Assembly: GCA_902799555.1 (NCBI GenBank)
Contig: CADCBB010000003.1
Coordinates: 38,117-102,116, forward strand
DNA length: 64,000 nucleotides
Source: an uncultured Bacteroidales bacterium
GTDB taxonomy: Bacteria > Bacteroidota > Bacteroidia > Bacteroidales > Paludibacteraceae
Direction: 5' to 3'
Shown: one piece after another, positions 17,431 through 26,308 of the stretch
Layout of the letters: each line of letters begins with the position of its first letter
How positions within the stretch are numbered: the stretch's first letter is position 1
Notes under the pieces: generated by a model
What the model was told of the DNA's origin: nothing
Seen by the model: only the letters and a program-made list of their open reading frames with translations
The model's database searches: none
Position numbers and translations under genes: made by a program

Positions 17431-18507
17431 TTATTGTGCTATTTGAGATTGTAAAATCGATACTATCTGTGGCGTGATTTCTTTATAGGCCTCACGGGCT
17501 GCATGGTCAAAGCCCTTTGTATGAGATTTGTTTTTGGATGTGATACTATTACTATAGATGCGTTTTTTATCGGAAAGCCGTTCTATATCCAAATGCGCCT
17601 CTATAAAAGCGGTATAGTTACTTACCGAACCGAAATCTGTTTTTGTATACTCCTGCGCAGAAGCGGTTATATAGACCGCCCAATCTGCCGCAGTCGGATC
17701 ATCCACAAAAGAAACACCTATTTCGGATAGTGCTCCTTCCACAGCTCCGCACAATGCCGGATAGTTGCTATCAATCAGTTTTGCATCGCATTGAAGATAA
17801 ACTGCTACTGCATTTCGCAACTGTGACAACATATCTTTTAATTGCCGTTTGAGTGTTTGTGTCTGCGCTGTCTGGAGTGTTTCTTCGTCTGCAAACTCAT
17901 CCACTATAGCCAGTAAAGATTGCAAGTCTTCCAGTTGGGCTAATTGCGCCATTCCGTTTTCTGCGTGTGAACGTGCTTGCGTTTTTTGTCCTTGTTCATA
18001 ATAAGAAAACGATTGTTGCCACTCATTTTCGGCTTTGCCGGACAACATGGCGATTCGTCTTGTCAGTTGATTTACGAGCGTTTGGCGTTTGACATATGCA
18101 AAGGCGGCAATAGTTCCGCCGGACGGATTATGGTACACTTCAATCTGCAATCCGGGGATGTCCTTTATGCTGGATGAGATACGTGTCTCAACGGAAAAGG
18201 ATTCGTGAATCTGTTCCTCAAAATCCCGTGTAGATTGTACCAAATCGCTCTGCGTACGGCTGTCTATTGTTTGTTCTACAGTCGTCCGGATGGTAGAAGC
18301 TAACTCTGCGCGCGCTGCGTCTTTAAGGCGGCTAATGGCGTCTTCCAAAGCCTCGCCTTTTTGTTGTTCCCCCTCCGCATAGCCGGTATAATAGGCTTCA
18401 AGCGGATAGTACATTTTGCGGCTTGCCGCATTATACCAGTTCGGCATTTGTGCAGCAAGCGGCAAAATGACTGATAGTAAGCAAACTATGTTTAATAATC
18501 TGCGCAT
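17431..18507 (-). CDS. LPP20-like secreted protein
   Basis: 358 aa. Signal peptide 1-19 (LLSVILPLAAQ). N-terminal domain about 25-140 (PNWYNAASRKMYYPLEAYYTGYAEG ... AFAYVKR) resembles the LPP20 family of envelope proteins. A helical middle (150-240) is followed by a C-terminal domain (about 245-358; DWAVYITASAQEYTKT, IEAHLDIERLSDKKRIYSNS) resembling LPP20/LpoB-type small domains. The Cys in the signal peptide is not followed by a good lipobox. Last gene of a tight three-gene operon (ATG directly after the previous stop) and followed by a terminator. Precise function unknown. Confidence 0.65.
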   Translation of the reverse strand: MRRLLNIVCLLSVILPLAAQMPNWYNAASRKMYYPLEAYYTGYAEGEQQKGEALEDAISRLKDAARAELASTIRTTVEQTIDSRTQSDLVQSTRDFEEQIHESFSVETRISSSIKDIPGLQIEVYHNPSGGTIAAFAYVKRQTLVNQLTRRIAMLSGKAENEWQQSFSYYEQGQKTQARSHAENGMAQLAQLEDLQSLLAIVDEFADEETLQTAQTQTLKRQLKDMLSQLRNAVAVYLQCDAKLIDSNYPALCGAVEGALSEIGVSFVDDPTAADWAVYITASAQEYTKTDFGSVSNYTAFIEAHLDIERLSDKKRIYSNSITSKNKSHTKGFDHAAREAYKEITPQIVSILQSQIAQ

Positions 18508-19155
18508 TTATTCTTCAACGAACGCTTCTTCGATAAATTTAGAAACTTGATCTGCATATTTCTGTGCAACAGCGGATTCTTTTGCAGCGGCTTGGAATGC
18601 CCGGATACGAGCACGCGAAGCGGCAGCTTCGTCGATGATGTAATATGCCTCAAACTCGAAAGCATCTTTGCCATGCACTTTCACCGGGCGGAAGATCGAA
18701 TACGACGGGCGCAACTCACCGCGGATTTCTGCTTTCACTTTGTTCTCATAAGCAGAATAGAAATGGTCAAACTCAGCCAGTTCTTCCGTAGTCAAGGTAG
18801 AACCCATATCTTCCACAATGCGGCCTTTGATGTTGCTCCCGATCATCTGCGCATAAGCGGTGCAAGCAGACATCATCAGCTTGTCCTTGCCGACATTTTT
18901 GCTGGCAGAGGTCGCATAGCCAACTACTTCAGCTACATTATCCTTCTCCAGAGCCTCATAGTGATTGAGCAATGCCATCTCCAATGTATGAGAAGAGCCG
19001 AAAACTTGCCAACCTTCCTTGTTGAGTTTCTTTACTTTTTGTTTGTACTCTTTCTTGGCTTGTTTTGCTTTTTGCTTAGAATAAGCGGTTTGAGCACTTG
19101 CCGTAAAAGACATACCGAGGCATACTGCCAATAAACAAACGAGAATCTTTTTCAT
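18508..19155 (-). CDS. Secreted protein of unknown function, middle gene of CsgG-like operon
   Basis: 215 aa. Signal peptide 1-21 ending at ASA-Q. Then a very basic helix (KQKAKQAKKEYKQKVKKLNK) and a mixed domain with GWQVFGSSHTLEMALLNHY and a C-terminal helix. This type recurs in Bacteroidales next to CsgG/LPP20-like genes in my recollection, but I know no assigned function. No membrane helix beyond the signal. Spacing of 36 nt to the upstream gene and 0 nt to the downstream gene. Confidence 0.7.
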   Translation of the reverse strand: MKKILVCLLAVCLGMSFTASAQTAYSKQKAKQAKKEYKQKVKKLNKEGWQVFGSSHTLEMALLNHYEALEKDNVAEVVGYATSASKNVGKDKLMMSACTAYAQMIGSNIKGRIVEDMGSTLTTEELAEFDHFYSAYENKVKAEIRGELRPSYSIFRPVKVHGKDAFEFEAYYIIDEAAASRARIRAFQAAAKESAVAQKYADQVSKFIEEAFVEE

Positions 19156-19191
19156 AATGTTTGATTTTTTGAGGGTTAATATGATAGATTA

Positions 19192-20373
19192 TTAAAATTG
19201 AACTGCTAATCCTACTCCATTATATCCAGAAATCAGGTTTAAAGACAGGGGCTTTGCGCTTGATGAAGCACAAGTATTATTGTAGATATCCGTTGAACTT
19301 TTCTTGGTTTTGATACCAAAATATAGCAAAGGTACGGAACCCACCGCTGCAATCGGACCTACAACAGCTAAAGCGGTACCGGAATTTTTCATACCAGATG
19401 CAGAAGCTACCTCAGGATCCGCATCACGCTGCTGCTCATATAGTTTGATTTGGGCATTGTATGCATCTATTTGGTTTAACGCGTTTTCCATTTCGGTACA
19501 CTCATCATCGTTAAACTCATAATACATCCATCTATCATAAGTATAATGCCAATCCTCATTGCTATATTCATGACCATATTTATTATTCATTTCAGTCTCT
19601 ATTTTGTCTATCTTAGCCTGTTCTTCATTAATTTTATCATTATAGGATTTTGCTGCTATTTGGTAGTTGTTGTTCCCCACAATTATCAAGCCAGCACCAA
19701 TGCTTGTCATTGCCAAACCAACACCAAATGCCACCCAACCGGAAATGGTCATGATGCGCCCTTTGTTATATTGCGAGAATGCTTCTGGACAATTATTCCG
19801 CAAGAAATTCATATATGCTTTCTCATCCAGCGTTTGCCCACGGTACGAATAATAATTACCGCTCAATGCTGAAACATAGTATTTCGATGCCTGAGAAGCG
19901 ACTGCTCCAATACCGAATAGTTTGCGAGCCAAATCATTACAGCCTTGTTGCATAGCCGAGGATTCAAGCCCCATTGTAGTATTATCTGTCATATCTACAC
20001 GTCCGGTTTCCACATTCAGAATCTTAGCCGTTACAAAGATTTTGTTAGCGTCGATAAGTACACCTTCCGTTACGAGAATGAGCGATACACCTGTCATTTC
20101 TCCCAGTTTCTGGATTTCTTTCTCGCTCACAATACCAGTGCGTTGGAAATCCTGCTCACTCATGATCATGTCCACATCAGACCGATCGTAGGCTTCGTAA
20201 CCATCCGTGTTCGCTATGGCACGTGCCATGTTGCTACGCAAGACGAGTTTCTGACTGTAAGACAAGCGTCCTTCACGATCCACGACTTCCAAGATAGCGA
20301 CTTTCTTGGAGTTTTGCGCGAATGTTAATGCAACAAAAAGCATCAAACACATTAAAAAGAAAATTCTTTTCAT
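19192..20373 (-). CDS. CsgG/LpoB-like envelope protein with two membrane segments
   Basis: 393 aa. Signal peptide 1-19. Residues about 22-160 resemble the CsgG/FlgO/LpoB fold: KVAILEVVDREGRL, MARAIANTDGYEAYDRSDVD, KLGEMTGVSLILVTEGVLI, AKILNVETGRV. Hydrophobic segments near 211-233 and 336-356 flank a charged helical stretch, unlike classic CsgG, which is a single lipoprotein domain. No lipobox Cys. May belong to an envelope complex with the next two genes. No clear promoter: only a weak TATGCATAT/TATTAAAT pair lies upstream, so read-through from the small-RNA promoter is possible. Confidence 0.65.
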   Translation of the reverse strand: MKRIFFLMCLMLFVALTFAQNSKKVAILEVVDREGRLSYSQKLVLRSNMARAIANTDGYEAYDRSDVDMIMSEQDFQRTGIVSEKEIQKLGEMTGVSLILVTEGVLIDANKIFVTAKILNVETGRVDMTDNTTMGLESSAMQQGCNDLARKLFGIGAVASQASKYYVSALSGNYYSYRGQTLDEKAYMNFLRNNCPEAFSQYNKGRIMTISGWVAFGVGLAMTSIGAGLIIVGNNNYQIAAKSYNDKINEEQAKIDKIETEMNNKYGHEYSNEDWHYTYDRWMYYEFNDDECTEMENALNQIDAYNAQIKLYEQQRDADPEVASASGMKNSGTALAVVGPIAAVGSVPLLYFGIKTKKSSTDIYNNTCASSSAKPLSLNLISGYNGVGLAVQF

Positions 20374-20414
20374 AAGTATAAATATTTAATAGTTGTTATT
20401 TGTTGTATATGCAT

Positions 20415-20448
20415 AAAAAAGCGGAGCTGCAATCTTGCTGTTCCGCTT
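20415..20448 (-). terminator. Intrinsic terminator of the small RNA
   Basis: Minus strand: AAGCGGA pairing with TCCGCTT, inner AGC/GCT pairs, then six T. Its 5' arm shares four bases with the closing stem of the RNA (20445-20452), so the two folds compete. Confidence 0.8.
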
Positions 20449-20665
20449 ACCGAGGCTCTAGCACTGCCTTTACTACTGAACAAACAACACTGAAGCCCAC
20501 GCCGTATGTATATACATGTACGCATGTGCGTACCTTTAATACATACCAATGAGCATCTTGTGCTGCAATGTTTTGGTAGCTTGTGAATTTGCTAGATTCC
20601 GGTAAGCCAAAACAAAGCGCGTAAGACGCCTTTTTCAATATGTCTGCAATGAGTTTAACTCATCA
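20415..20665 (-). ncRNA. Structured small RNA, family unknown (6S-like rod or Bacteroidales-specific RNA)
   Basis: A stand-alone transcription unit of about 250 nt with a strong promoter (20672-20703) and terminator. By eye it folds into a long rod. GCUUACCG (20607-20600) pairs with CGGUAAGC (20452-20445). CUAGCA (20595-20590) pairs with UGCUAG (20463-20458). Inside, GUAUGUAU/AUACAUAC (20546-20539 with 20511-20504) encloses a hairpin GUACGC-ACAU-GCGUAC (20533-20518). The only overlapping frame (63 codons) would need a TTG start. A rod of about 163 nt with closed ends recalls 6S RNA, but the Bacteroidales-1 motif is another option. Family assignment is inference. Confidence 0.65.
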
Positions 20666-20671
20666 CGGCTG

Positions 20672-20703
20672 CAAAATTACAACAAAAAATTGGAATATGC
20701 AAA
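20672..20703 (-). promoter_or_regulatory. Bacteroidetes-type promoter for the small RNA
   Basis: Minus strand: TTTGCATATTCC, 20 nt spacer, TAATTTTG followed by CAGCCG. Same spacing and discriminator as the valS, ffh, cdd and metK promoters. Confidence 0.85.
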
Positions 20704-20758
20704 TATTAGCGCAAAAAAATGAGAATTTTTATGCAGAGTCAAGAAAAAGGGGACTATA

Positions 20759-20869
20759 TGGCGACAAAAATGTCACCAAAATGCACGATGAAAGATCCAG
20801 AATACAATTTCTTAGCCACAAGGGCACGATTATTTCAGGAAACGGAGGAAGGTGGGCGCCATGCGGGAA
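20759..20869. repeat. Direct repeat, copy A
   Basis: GCGACAAAAATGTCACC followed by AAAATGCACGATGAA matches copy B at 21155-21240. Similarity continues as GAAGGTGGG and GCCATGCGG after a gap of about 29 nt in copy B. Confidence 0.75.
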
Positions 20870-20879
20870 GGAGCGAAGG

Positions 20880-20965
20880 CGAAGCGAAATAGAGGGCGAG
20901 ACGTAATGGTCAATAATGCCGCTTAAACCTATCAGAATGCGTGTTTTTAAGCGTCGTGACATGTG
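20880..20965 (-). pseudogene. Remnant of the orphan gene found at the window end
   Basis: Minus strand translates to KTRILIGLSGIIDHYVS, matching TRIQMGLSSIIDHYVA at the start of the gene at 63301-63987. The DNA match covers about 46 nt (20899-20945 against 63953-64000) with about four differences. Similarity fades after about 25 codons, so only a 5' fragment remains. Confidence 0.6.
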
Positions 20966-21100
20966 TGTTTAAATCATTGTATATGTGTTGTTTATGTGCT
21001 ATTAAAAATAGGTATGGTCTAGGACGCATAGAACGAGCCTTGTTTCCGCCTCTAATTTGGATCCTTTTGGGGCTCGAAATGAGGCACAAAAAATGAAGTT

Positions 21101-21144
21101 TTTTGCTATTTTAGTCCAAAATGGCCAAAAATGATTCAAAAAAC
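21101..21144. repeat. A/T-rich box shared with 17345-17383
   Basis: TTTGCT followed by GTCCAAAATGGCCAAAAATG; near-match to the box upstream of cdd. Confidence 0.6.
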
Positions 21145-21154
21145 TATGCAGCGA

Positions 21155-21240
21155 GTGGTGACAAAAATGTCACCAAAATGCACGATGAATGATCCAGGAT
21201 AAAATCTCAGGAAATCGACGAAGGTGGGATGCCATGCGGA
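21155..21240. repeat. Direct repeat, copy B, with perfect palindrome
   Basis: Contains GGTGACA-AAAA-TGTCACC (21157-21174), a perfect 7-bp inverted repeat; copy A has one mismatch. Could be a protein-binding site or small hairpin. Confidence 0.75.
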
Positions 21241-21477
21241 GAGCACAAACCGACAGCGTGCACACCCGCATTGAGCACCTCGCGGGCGGGCCGGTATCTT
21301 CCGCGGCCTTACGGAGAGGGGGGACTAAGGGGCTGCGTATGACGCGGGTATGCCGGACGCGAGGTGGCGAACTTGTCCGCTCGTGGAGAGCGGACGGTGA
21401 GGGCTAATCCGCCATATGCCCGAGCCACGCAAGCAGCGGATGGTAATTAGAAAAAAGAGAAAAAATCACGTGCGGGC

Positions 21478-21508
21478 TTGCATATGTCAGAAAAAAGCAG
21501 TACCTTTG
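21478..21508 (+). promoter_or_regulatory. Bacteroidetes-type promoter for valS
   Basis: TTGCATATG at 21478, 20 nt spacer, TACCTTTG at 21501-21508, then CAGCCG. The leader to the ATG at 21565 is about 50 nt and begins with a small GCCG-TTTT-CGGC hairpin (21511-21522). Confidence 0.85.
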
Positions 21509-21564
21509 CAGCCGTTTTCGGCGCAAAGGCTGAAACCACAAATGACAAATCAAATATAAACTCT

Positions 21565-24210
21565 ATGGATAGTAAATATAATCCTACTGACATTGAAGCC
21601 CGCTGGTACCAATACTGGCTGGACAATAAACTCTTTCACAGCGAGCCGGATGCGGTCAACGACCGAGGTGAGCAAAAAGAACCGTTTACGATTGTTATTC
21701 CGCCGCCCAACGTTACGGGCGTGCTGCATATGGGTCACGTGCTGAACGAGACGATTCAGGATATCCTCGTTCGTCGTGCGCGTTTGGAAGGCAAGAACGC
21801 CTGCTGGGTACCGGGTACGGACCATGCATCTATTGCGACCGAGGCGAAAGTGATCAAGCGCCTCAAAGAGCAAGGTATCAACAAATCCGACCTTACCCGC
21901 GAGGAGTTCTTAAAGCACGCGTGGGCGTGGACAGACGAACACGGAGGCATCATCCTCAAGCAACTCCGCAAACTCGGTTGCTCTTGCGACTGGGATCGTA
22001 CCTCTTTCACGATGGACGAGACGCGCAGCAAAGCCGTTATCAAGGTTTTCTGCGACCTGTATAAAAAAGGTCTCATCTACCGCGGCCTGCGTATGGTGAA
22101 CTGGGATCCGGAGCGTCAGACGGCGTTGAGCGACGAGGAGGTCATCTATCACGAGGAGCACTCGAAATTCTACTACCTGCGTTATGAGGTAGCGGAAGAG
22201 CCGGGTAAGTATGCCATCGTGGCTACTACCCGTCCGGAGACCATCTTCGGCGATATCGCCGTTTGTATCAACCCCAAGGAAGAGAAGAACCAGTGGTTGA
22301 GGGGTAAGCATGTGATCGTACCGGGTGTAGGCCGTGTGATCCCGATTATTGAGGATCGCTATGTGGAGATCGGTTTCGGTACGGGATGTCTAAAAGTGAC
22401 GCCGGCACATGACGTGAACGACTATATGCTGGGTCAGAAATACAACCTCAAGACGATCGATATCTTCACGCCGGACGCGCATCTGAACATGGACACGGTG
22501 GAGGACGAGTTGCAGGCTAACGTACGCAAGTACCACGGCATGGATCGTTTCGACTGCCGCAAGCAGATCGTGGAAGATCTGCAGACAGCAGGACTCGTGG
22601 AGAAGATCGAGGACTATGACAATAAAGTCGGTTACAGTGAGCGTACGAATGTTCCTATTGAACCGCGGTTGAGTCTCCAGTGGTTCGTGAAGATGCAGCA
22701 TTTTGCAGATATCGCCCTACCGCCGGTAATGAACGACGACATCGTCTTCTATCCCGCCAAATACAAGAATACCTATCGTAACTGGCTGGAGAACATCAAA
22801 GACTGGTGTATCTCGCGCCAACTCTGGTGGGGTCATCGTATTCCGGCGTACTACGATGCCGACTTGCTGGCTGAGACCGGCCTCGAGAATTACCCGGACG
22901 ATAAGATCATCGTTTCCGAGACGAAGCCGGAAGGCAACTACGTACAAGACGAAGGTGCACTGGATACCTGGTTTAGTTCATGGCTTTGGCCGATCTCGCT
23001 CTTCGATGGCATTGAGCATCCCGACAACAAAGAGATCAATTATTACTACCCCACCGCAGACCTTGTAACGGGACCGGATATTATCTTCTTCTGGGTAGCA
23101 CGTATGATCATGGCGGGCTACGAATACGTAGGAAAGATGCCGTTCAAGCATGTCTATTTCACGGGTATCGTACGCGATAAATTAGGTCGTAAGATGTCTA
23201 AATCGCTCGGTAACTCGCCCGATCCGCTGGATCTGATCGAGCGTTTCGGCGCCGATGGCGTGCGTATGGGTATTTTGCTGAGTGCGCCGGCAGGTAACGA
23301 CATCCTGTACGATGATTCGCTTTGCGAACAGGGACGTAACTTCTGCAATAAGATCTGGAACTGTTTCCGTATGGTAAAGGGGCTCGAAGTAGCGGATATC
23401 CCGCAACCGGAGACCTCTAAATATGCCATCGAATGGTTTGCCGCTCAACTCGCTAATACCGAAGCTGAGATCGCTGATCTGTTCAGCAAGTACCGCCTCT
23501 CCGAAGCGCTGATGGAGATCTACAAACTCTACTGCGACGAGTTCAGCGGATGGTATCTGGAGATGATCAAACCCGGGTATCAACAACCGATCGACAAGGC
23601 TACGTATGAAGCTACGCTGGCGTTCTTCGACCGCCTGCTGCGTGTACTGCATCCGTTCATGCCGTTCATCACGGAAGAACTCTGGCAGAACCTGTATGAG
23701 CGCAAGGAAGGCGAATCGATAATGATCGCTTCGCTCAATGATGCAAATGGTGACGCTCCGCTTAATGGTGAAATTCTCAAAGAAGTAGAGAACCTCAAAG
23801 AGATCATTGCCGGTGTACGTAACGCACGTGCGTCGAAGAACATTCCGCAGAAGGAGCGTCTCACGCTCATCTCACCGGAACCGCTCAACGCCCTCGTAGA
23901 TAAATTAGCGAATGTGGAGGTCGTAGTGAATGGTGAAGTAAGCGGTAACGCATCGAAATTCATTGTCGGTACGACCGAGTTCGCGATTCCGATGGATGCG
24001 TTCATCAACGTAGAGGAAGAACTCAAGAAACTCGAGGCAGACCTCGCGCACCAACAAGGATTCTTAAAAGGTGTGATGGCGAAACTGAGCAACGAACGTT
24101 TCGTGGCAAACGCCAAACCCGAGATCGTGGACTTAGAGCGCAAAAAGAAAGCGGACGCGGAAGCCCGCATCGCAGCCCTCGAAGAAGCGATAGCAGCGTT
24201 AAAACGCTGA
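21565..24210 (+). CDS. valS: Valyl-tRNA synthetase
   Basis: Class I synthetase charging tRNA-Val. 881 aa from ATG 21565. An upstream ATG at 21478 lies in the promoter and is not credible. HIGH motif in [16 protein letters not shown] (about 44-59), the CP1 editing domain, the KMSKS loop [14 protein letters not shown] (about 541-554), the anticodon-binding domain and a C-terminal coiled coil (about 810-881) ending with alternating Glu/Lys/Ala helix. The length is typical. The stop codon begins a period-7 repeat. Confidence 0.98.
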   Translation: MDSKYNPTDIEARWYQYWLDNKLFHSEPDAVNDRGEQKEPFTIVIPPPNVTGVLHMGHVLNETIQDILVRRARLEGKNACWVPGTDHASIATEAKVIKRLKEQGINKSDLTREEFLKHAWAWTDEHGGIILKQLRKLGCSCDWDRTSFTMDETRSKAVIKVFCDLYKKGLIYRGLRMVNWDPERQTALSDEEVIYHEEHSKFYYLRYEVAEEPGKYAIVATTRPETIFGDIAVCINPKEEKNQWLRGKHVIVPGVGRVIPIIEDRYVEIGFGTGCLKVTPAHDVNDYMLGQKYNLKTIDIFTPDAHLNMDTVEDELQANVRKYHGMDRFDCRKQIVEDLQTAGLVEKIEDYDNKVGYSERTNVPIEPRLSLQWFVKMQHFADIALPPVMNDDIVFYPAKYKNTYRNWLENIKDWCISRQLWWGHRIPAYYDADLLAETGLENYPDDKIIVSETKPEGNYVQDEGALDTWFSSWLWPISLFDGIEHPDNKEINYYYPTADLVTGPDIIFFWVARMIMAGYEYVGKMPFKHVYFTGIVRDKLGRKMSKSLGNSPDPLDLIERFGADGVRMGILLSAPAGNDILYDDSLCEQGRNFCNKIWNCFRMVKGLEVADIPQPETSKYAIEWFAAQLANTEAEIADLFSKYRLSEALMEIYKLYCDEFSGWYLEMIKPGYQQPIDKATYEATLAFFDRLLRVLHPFMPFITEELWQNLYERKEGESIMIASLNDANGDAPLNGEILKEVENLKEIIAGVRNARASKNIPQKERLTLISPEPLNALVDKLANVEVVVNGEVSGNASKFIVGTTEFAIPMDAFINVEEELKKLEADLAHQQGFLKGVMAKLSNERFVANAKPEIVDLERKKKADAEARIAALEEAIAALKR

Positions 24211-24236
24211 TTTAAGATTTAAAATTTAAGATTTTA
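24208..24236. repeat. Period-7 repeat filling a convergent gene junction
   Basis: Four GATTTAA-type 7-mers make up the whole valS/GSCFA intergenic region and contain both stop codons (TGA of valS, TAA of the GSCFA gene). Confidence 0.85.
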
Positions 24237-25082
24237 ATGTAACGGAAGATGATGCTCGTGTTTCCAACGCTTATGTTGGAGCACGAGTTCATTTTTTGTT
24301 TGGGGTGTGCAGAAGGTATCCACGAACCGCTCCCAGATATAGCTCACCGCCAAAGACGAAGGATGCACCAGATCATCGGCATAGAAACGGTAGTCACGTA
24401 ATTCGTCCAACATTATTTCGTAAGAAGGGAAGTACAAAACCCCACCCGACCTCCCCTCAAGGGAGGAGAGTTGTTCTACCGCCATAAGGAGTGTGGCTTT
24501 AGAGAGTTGGTTCTCATGGAGACCGTCTCGGATATGCCGAATAGGCGAGACAGTAAAGAGCCAATGTTTATCAGGATAGCGGTCAAGGATGGGACGCCAT
24601 GCTGCCACAATCTCTTCGACCGAAAGACGCCGCCGTGTAAAACAACTCTCCGGCAACTTATGGCAATTACCAACGATCTCACCATCTTTCTCATAGACCC
24701 ATGCCGTACCGAACGTGACGATCACCACCGTCGCTTCCTTCAACGCCTGCTGCATAGTTTCTATGGATGCACGTACCGTTCGCTCTGCCTCCTCTTTCGT
24801 AGCCCTTGAAAACGATCCATGATGCGCCATCGAGTGCCATAAGCCGTCGTGCTCAACGAGCAGTAATGGGTCATTGGTCATTGGTAATTGGTAATTCATC
24901 GCTTGCGCGATCGAGAGAGGATTATAGAGTGTACCGAAGGGATTACAGGTGACGTTCAGATAGCGTTGCTGCATCTGTTCGCCTATCTCGTCCGAGAAAC
25001 ACGAACCGAGCATCAGGATTTTATCCTCATACCCTATCTTCCATTTGGAAGGCGCTATATCTACGATCGTTTGTAACTTCAT
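24234..25082 (-). CDS. GSCFA-domain protein (SGNH-like hydrolase superfamily)
   Basis: 282 aa from ATG 25082. The family motif appears as LGSCFSDEIG near residue 25. Other conserved blocks: NPFGTLYNPLS, VIVTFGTAWVYE, GNCHKLP, FTVSPIRHIRDG and the C-terminal YADDLVHPS with the likely catalytic Asp/His. The family is probably an esterase/hydrolase of unknown substrate. Two unusual in-frame pieces: NYQLPMTN (24863-24897, period-7 repeat) and LSSLEGRSGG from a CCTCCC/GGGAGG palindrome (24450-24466). Starts at TGATG with the permease gene. Confidence 0.88.
   Translation of the reverse strand: MKLQTIVDIAPSKWKIGYEDKILMLGSCFSDEIGEQMQQRYLNVTCNPFGTLYNPLSIAQAMNYQLPMTNDPLLLVEHDGLWHSMAHHGSFSRATKEEAERTVRASIETMQQALKEATVVIVTFGTAWVYEKDGEIVGNCHKLPESCFTRRRLSVEEIVAAWRPILDRYPDKHWLFTVSPIRHIRDGLHENQLSKATLLMAVEQLSSLEGRSGGVLYFPSYEIMLDELRDYRFYADDLVHPSSLAVSYIWERFVDTFCTPQTKNELVLQHKRWKHEHHLPLH
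24450..24466. repeat. Palindrome CCTCCC-ctcaa-GGGAGG inside the GSCFA gene
   Basis: Perfect 6-bp inverted repeat in an unusually C/G-rich patch, translated in frame as SSLEGRSGG. Looks like a small dispersed palindromic element rather than conserved protein sequence. Confidence 0.6.
24863..24897 (-). repeat. In-frame period-7 repeat in the GSCFA gene
   Basis: Five 7-mers of GTCATTG/GTAATTG type, read on the minus strand as MNYQLPMTNDPL. Confidence 0.85.
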
Positions 25083-26308
25083 CACTCGAAATGCATGACC
25101 TTCGCCGGCGAGATCTTCGTAATGATCATTGACGGCAACAACAGAATAAGTAGCGAGACACCAATGGTAAGTCCGTTCAGCGCCAGGATCCATCCCCAAG
25201 GGAATGCAATCGGCACATAGCTGACGTAATAGGTGGCGGACTCCAGAGGGATCCAATGGAATTTATATTGGATGCTTGCCAAGATAAACGCGATTGCATT
25301 GCCGTACAGGACACCTTTCCCGATCAGCAAAGCAGCCTGCCATAGGAAGACACGCCGTACGAAGCTGTTATCCGCGCCTAAGGCTTTGAGGGTGCCGATG
25401 AGTTGGATGCCGTCCAAAATCAAGATGATGAGTCCCGAAACGATATTAAATCCCGCGACGAGTAACATCAGGATAATGATCACCACGACATTCATATCCA
25501 GCAGATCGAGCCAGGCAAAGATAGCCGGATTCTGCTCCTGCAGCGTCTGCACATAATAACATTGATAGCCGTTCTCATCCAGCTTATTGACCGTCGCAAA
25601 GTATATCCGATCAGCTGTCTCATCGAGGTACTGTATGTCATCTACAAGAATCTCGACACCCGAATAGGTATTCGCCTCCCATCCTTGCAACCTTCGCACA
25701 TCACGAAGGGTTGTTATTACAAACAAATCATCGAACTGGCCAAAACCGGTATTATAAATACCGCAGATGGTAAAGCGCCGTGCGCGTACATCGTTATCGT
25801 CCACAAAATAGGCATACACGCCGTCTCCTACCTGCAGCTTTAATTGCGAGGAAACCGTCTGCGAGATGATGATCTGATTAGGTTTGGTCGGCAGACCACC
25901 TTCGATGATGTTATGCCGGAAAAAATTCCAGTAGTCCGTTCCTTTGAGCACAATACCGTGGAAAGCTGAATCGGTCTTGAGCATACCGGGTTTGGTGATA
26001 AAGGGCGCGGCCTTACGCACATGCTCATAGCTACCGAGCCTCAGCAACAGGCTGTCCGACACCTCGATCGGCTGCATGTCGTAGGTGTTGTTATTATCAA
26101 AGGAAACGACTTGTATATGCGCGCCAAAACCTGCTACTTTCTGCGTGACCGTCTGCTTAAAACCGACCACGATACAGAGCGTCAAGATCATCACGACCAC
26201 GCCGACGATGATGCCTGCTAAGGCAACCCGCACCGCAGGACGCGAATGACGCTCCGCACCTTCTTGCGAAAAATACAGTCGATTCGCTATTTTAATCTCA
26301 TTGCTCAT
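25082..26308 (-). CDS. FtsX-like/LolC-E-type ABC transporter permease
   Basis: 408 aa. One N-terminal helix (about 25-50), a periplasmic MacB-PCD-like domain (about 55-265) and three C-terminal helices (about 275-300, 320-345, 370-395), the classic lipoprotein-release permease layout. The N-terminal ANRLYFSQEGAERHSRPAVRVALAGI and final ISPAKVMHFE fit the LolE-type family in Bacteroidetes. No ATPase gene is adjacent, so it would rely on one encoded elsewhere. Overlaps the GSCFA gene by 1 nt. Confidence 0.88.
   Translation of the reverse strand: MSNEIKIANRLYFSQEGAERHSRPAVRVALAGIIVGVVVMILTLCIVVGFKQTVTQKVAGFGAHIQVVSFDNNNTYDMQPIEVSDSLLLRLGSYEHVRKAAPFITKPGMLKTDSAFHGIVLKGTDYWNFFRHNIIEGGLPTKPNQIIISQTVSSQLKLQVGDGVYAYFVDDNDVRARRFTICGIYNTGFGQFDDLFVITTLRDVRRLQGWEANTYSGVEILVDDIQYLDETADRIYFATVNKLDENGYQCYYVQTLQEQNPAIFAWLDLLDMNVVVIIILMLLVAGFNIVSGLIILILDGIQLIGTLKALGADNSFVRRVFLWQAALLIGKGVLYGNAIAFILASIQYKFHWIPLESATYYVSYVPIAFPWGWILALNGLTIGVSLLILLLPSMIITKISPAKVMHFE

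Larger units (their letters stand above)
20704..21477. other. Accessory-looking non-coding stretch
   Basis: About 770 nt with no convincing gene. It holds a diverged direct repeat (20759-20869 and 21155-21240), a gene remnant (20880-20965), an A/T box shared with 17345-17383, and a GC-rich 3' part (about 21230-21440) unlike its flanks. That part has a perfect 8-bp hairpin GTCCGCTC/GAGCGGAC at 21375-21395 without a T-run. Short open frames here have no family resemblance. Confidence 0.6.

Noticed and set aside
20447-20638. 63-codon open frame on the minus strand within the small RNA
   Set aside because: It needs a TTG start, has no ribosome-binding site and lies inside long-range RNA stems bounded by promoter and terminator; an RNA gene explains it better.
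21189-21407. 72-codon open frame in the GC-rich part of the island
   Set aside because: No family resemblance, no promoter or ribosome-binding site, and it overlaps a repeat and a hairpin.
21478-21564. N-terminal extension of valS starting at 21478
   Set aside because: That ATG lies inside the valS promoter (-33 region); the ATG at 21565 opens the conserved ValRS N-terminus.
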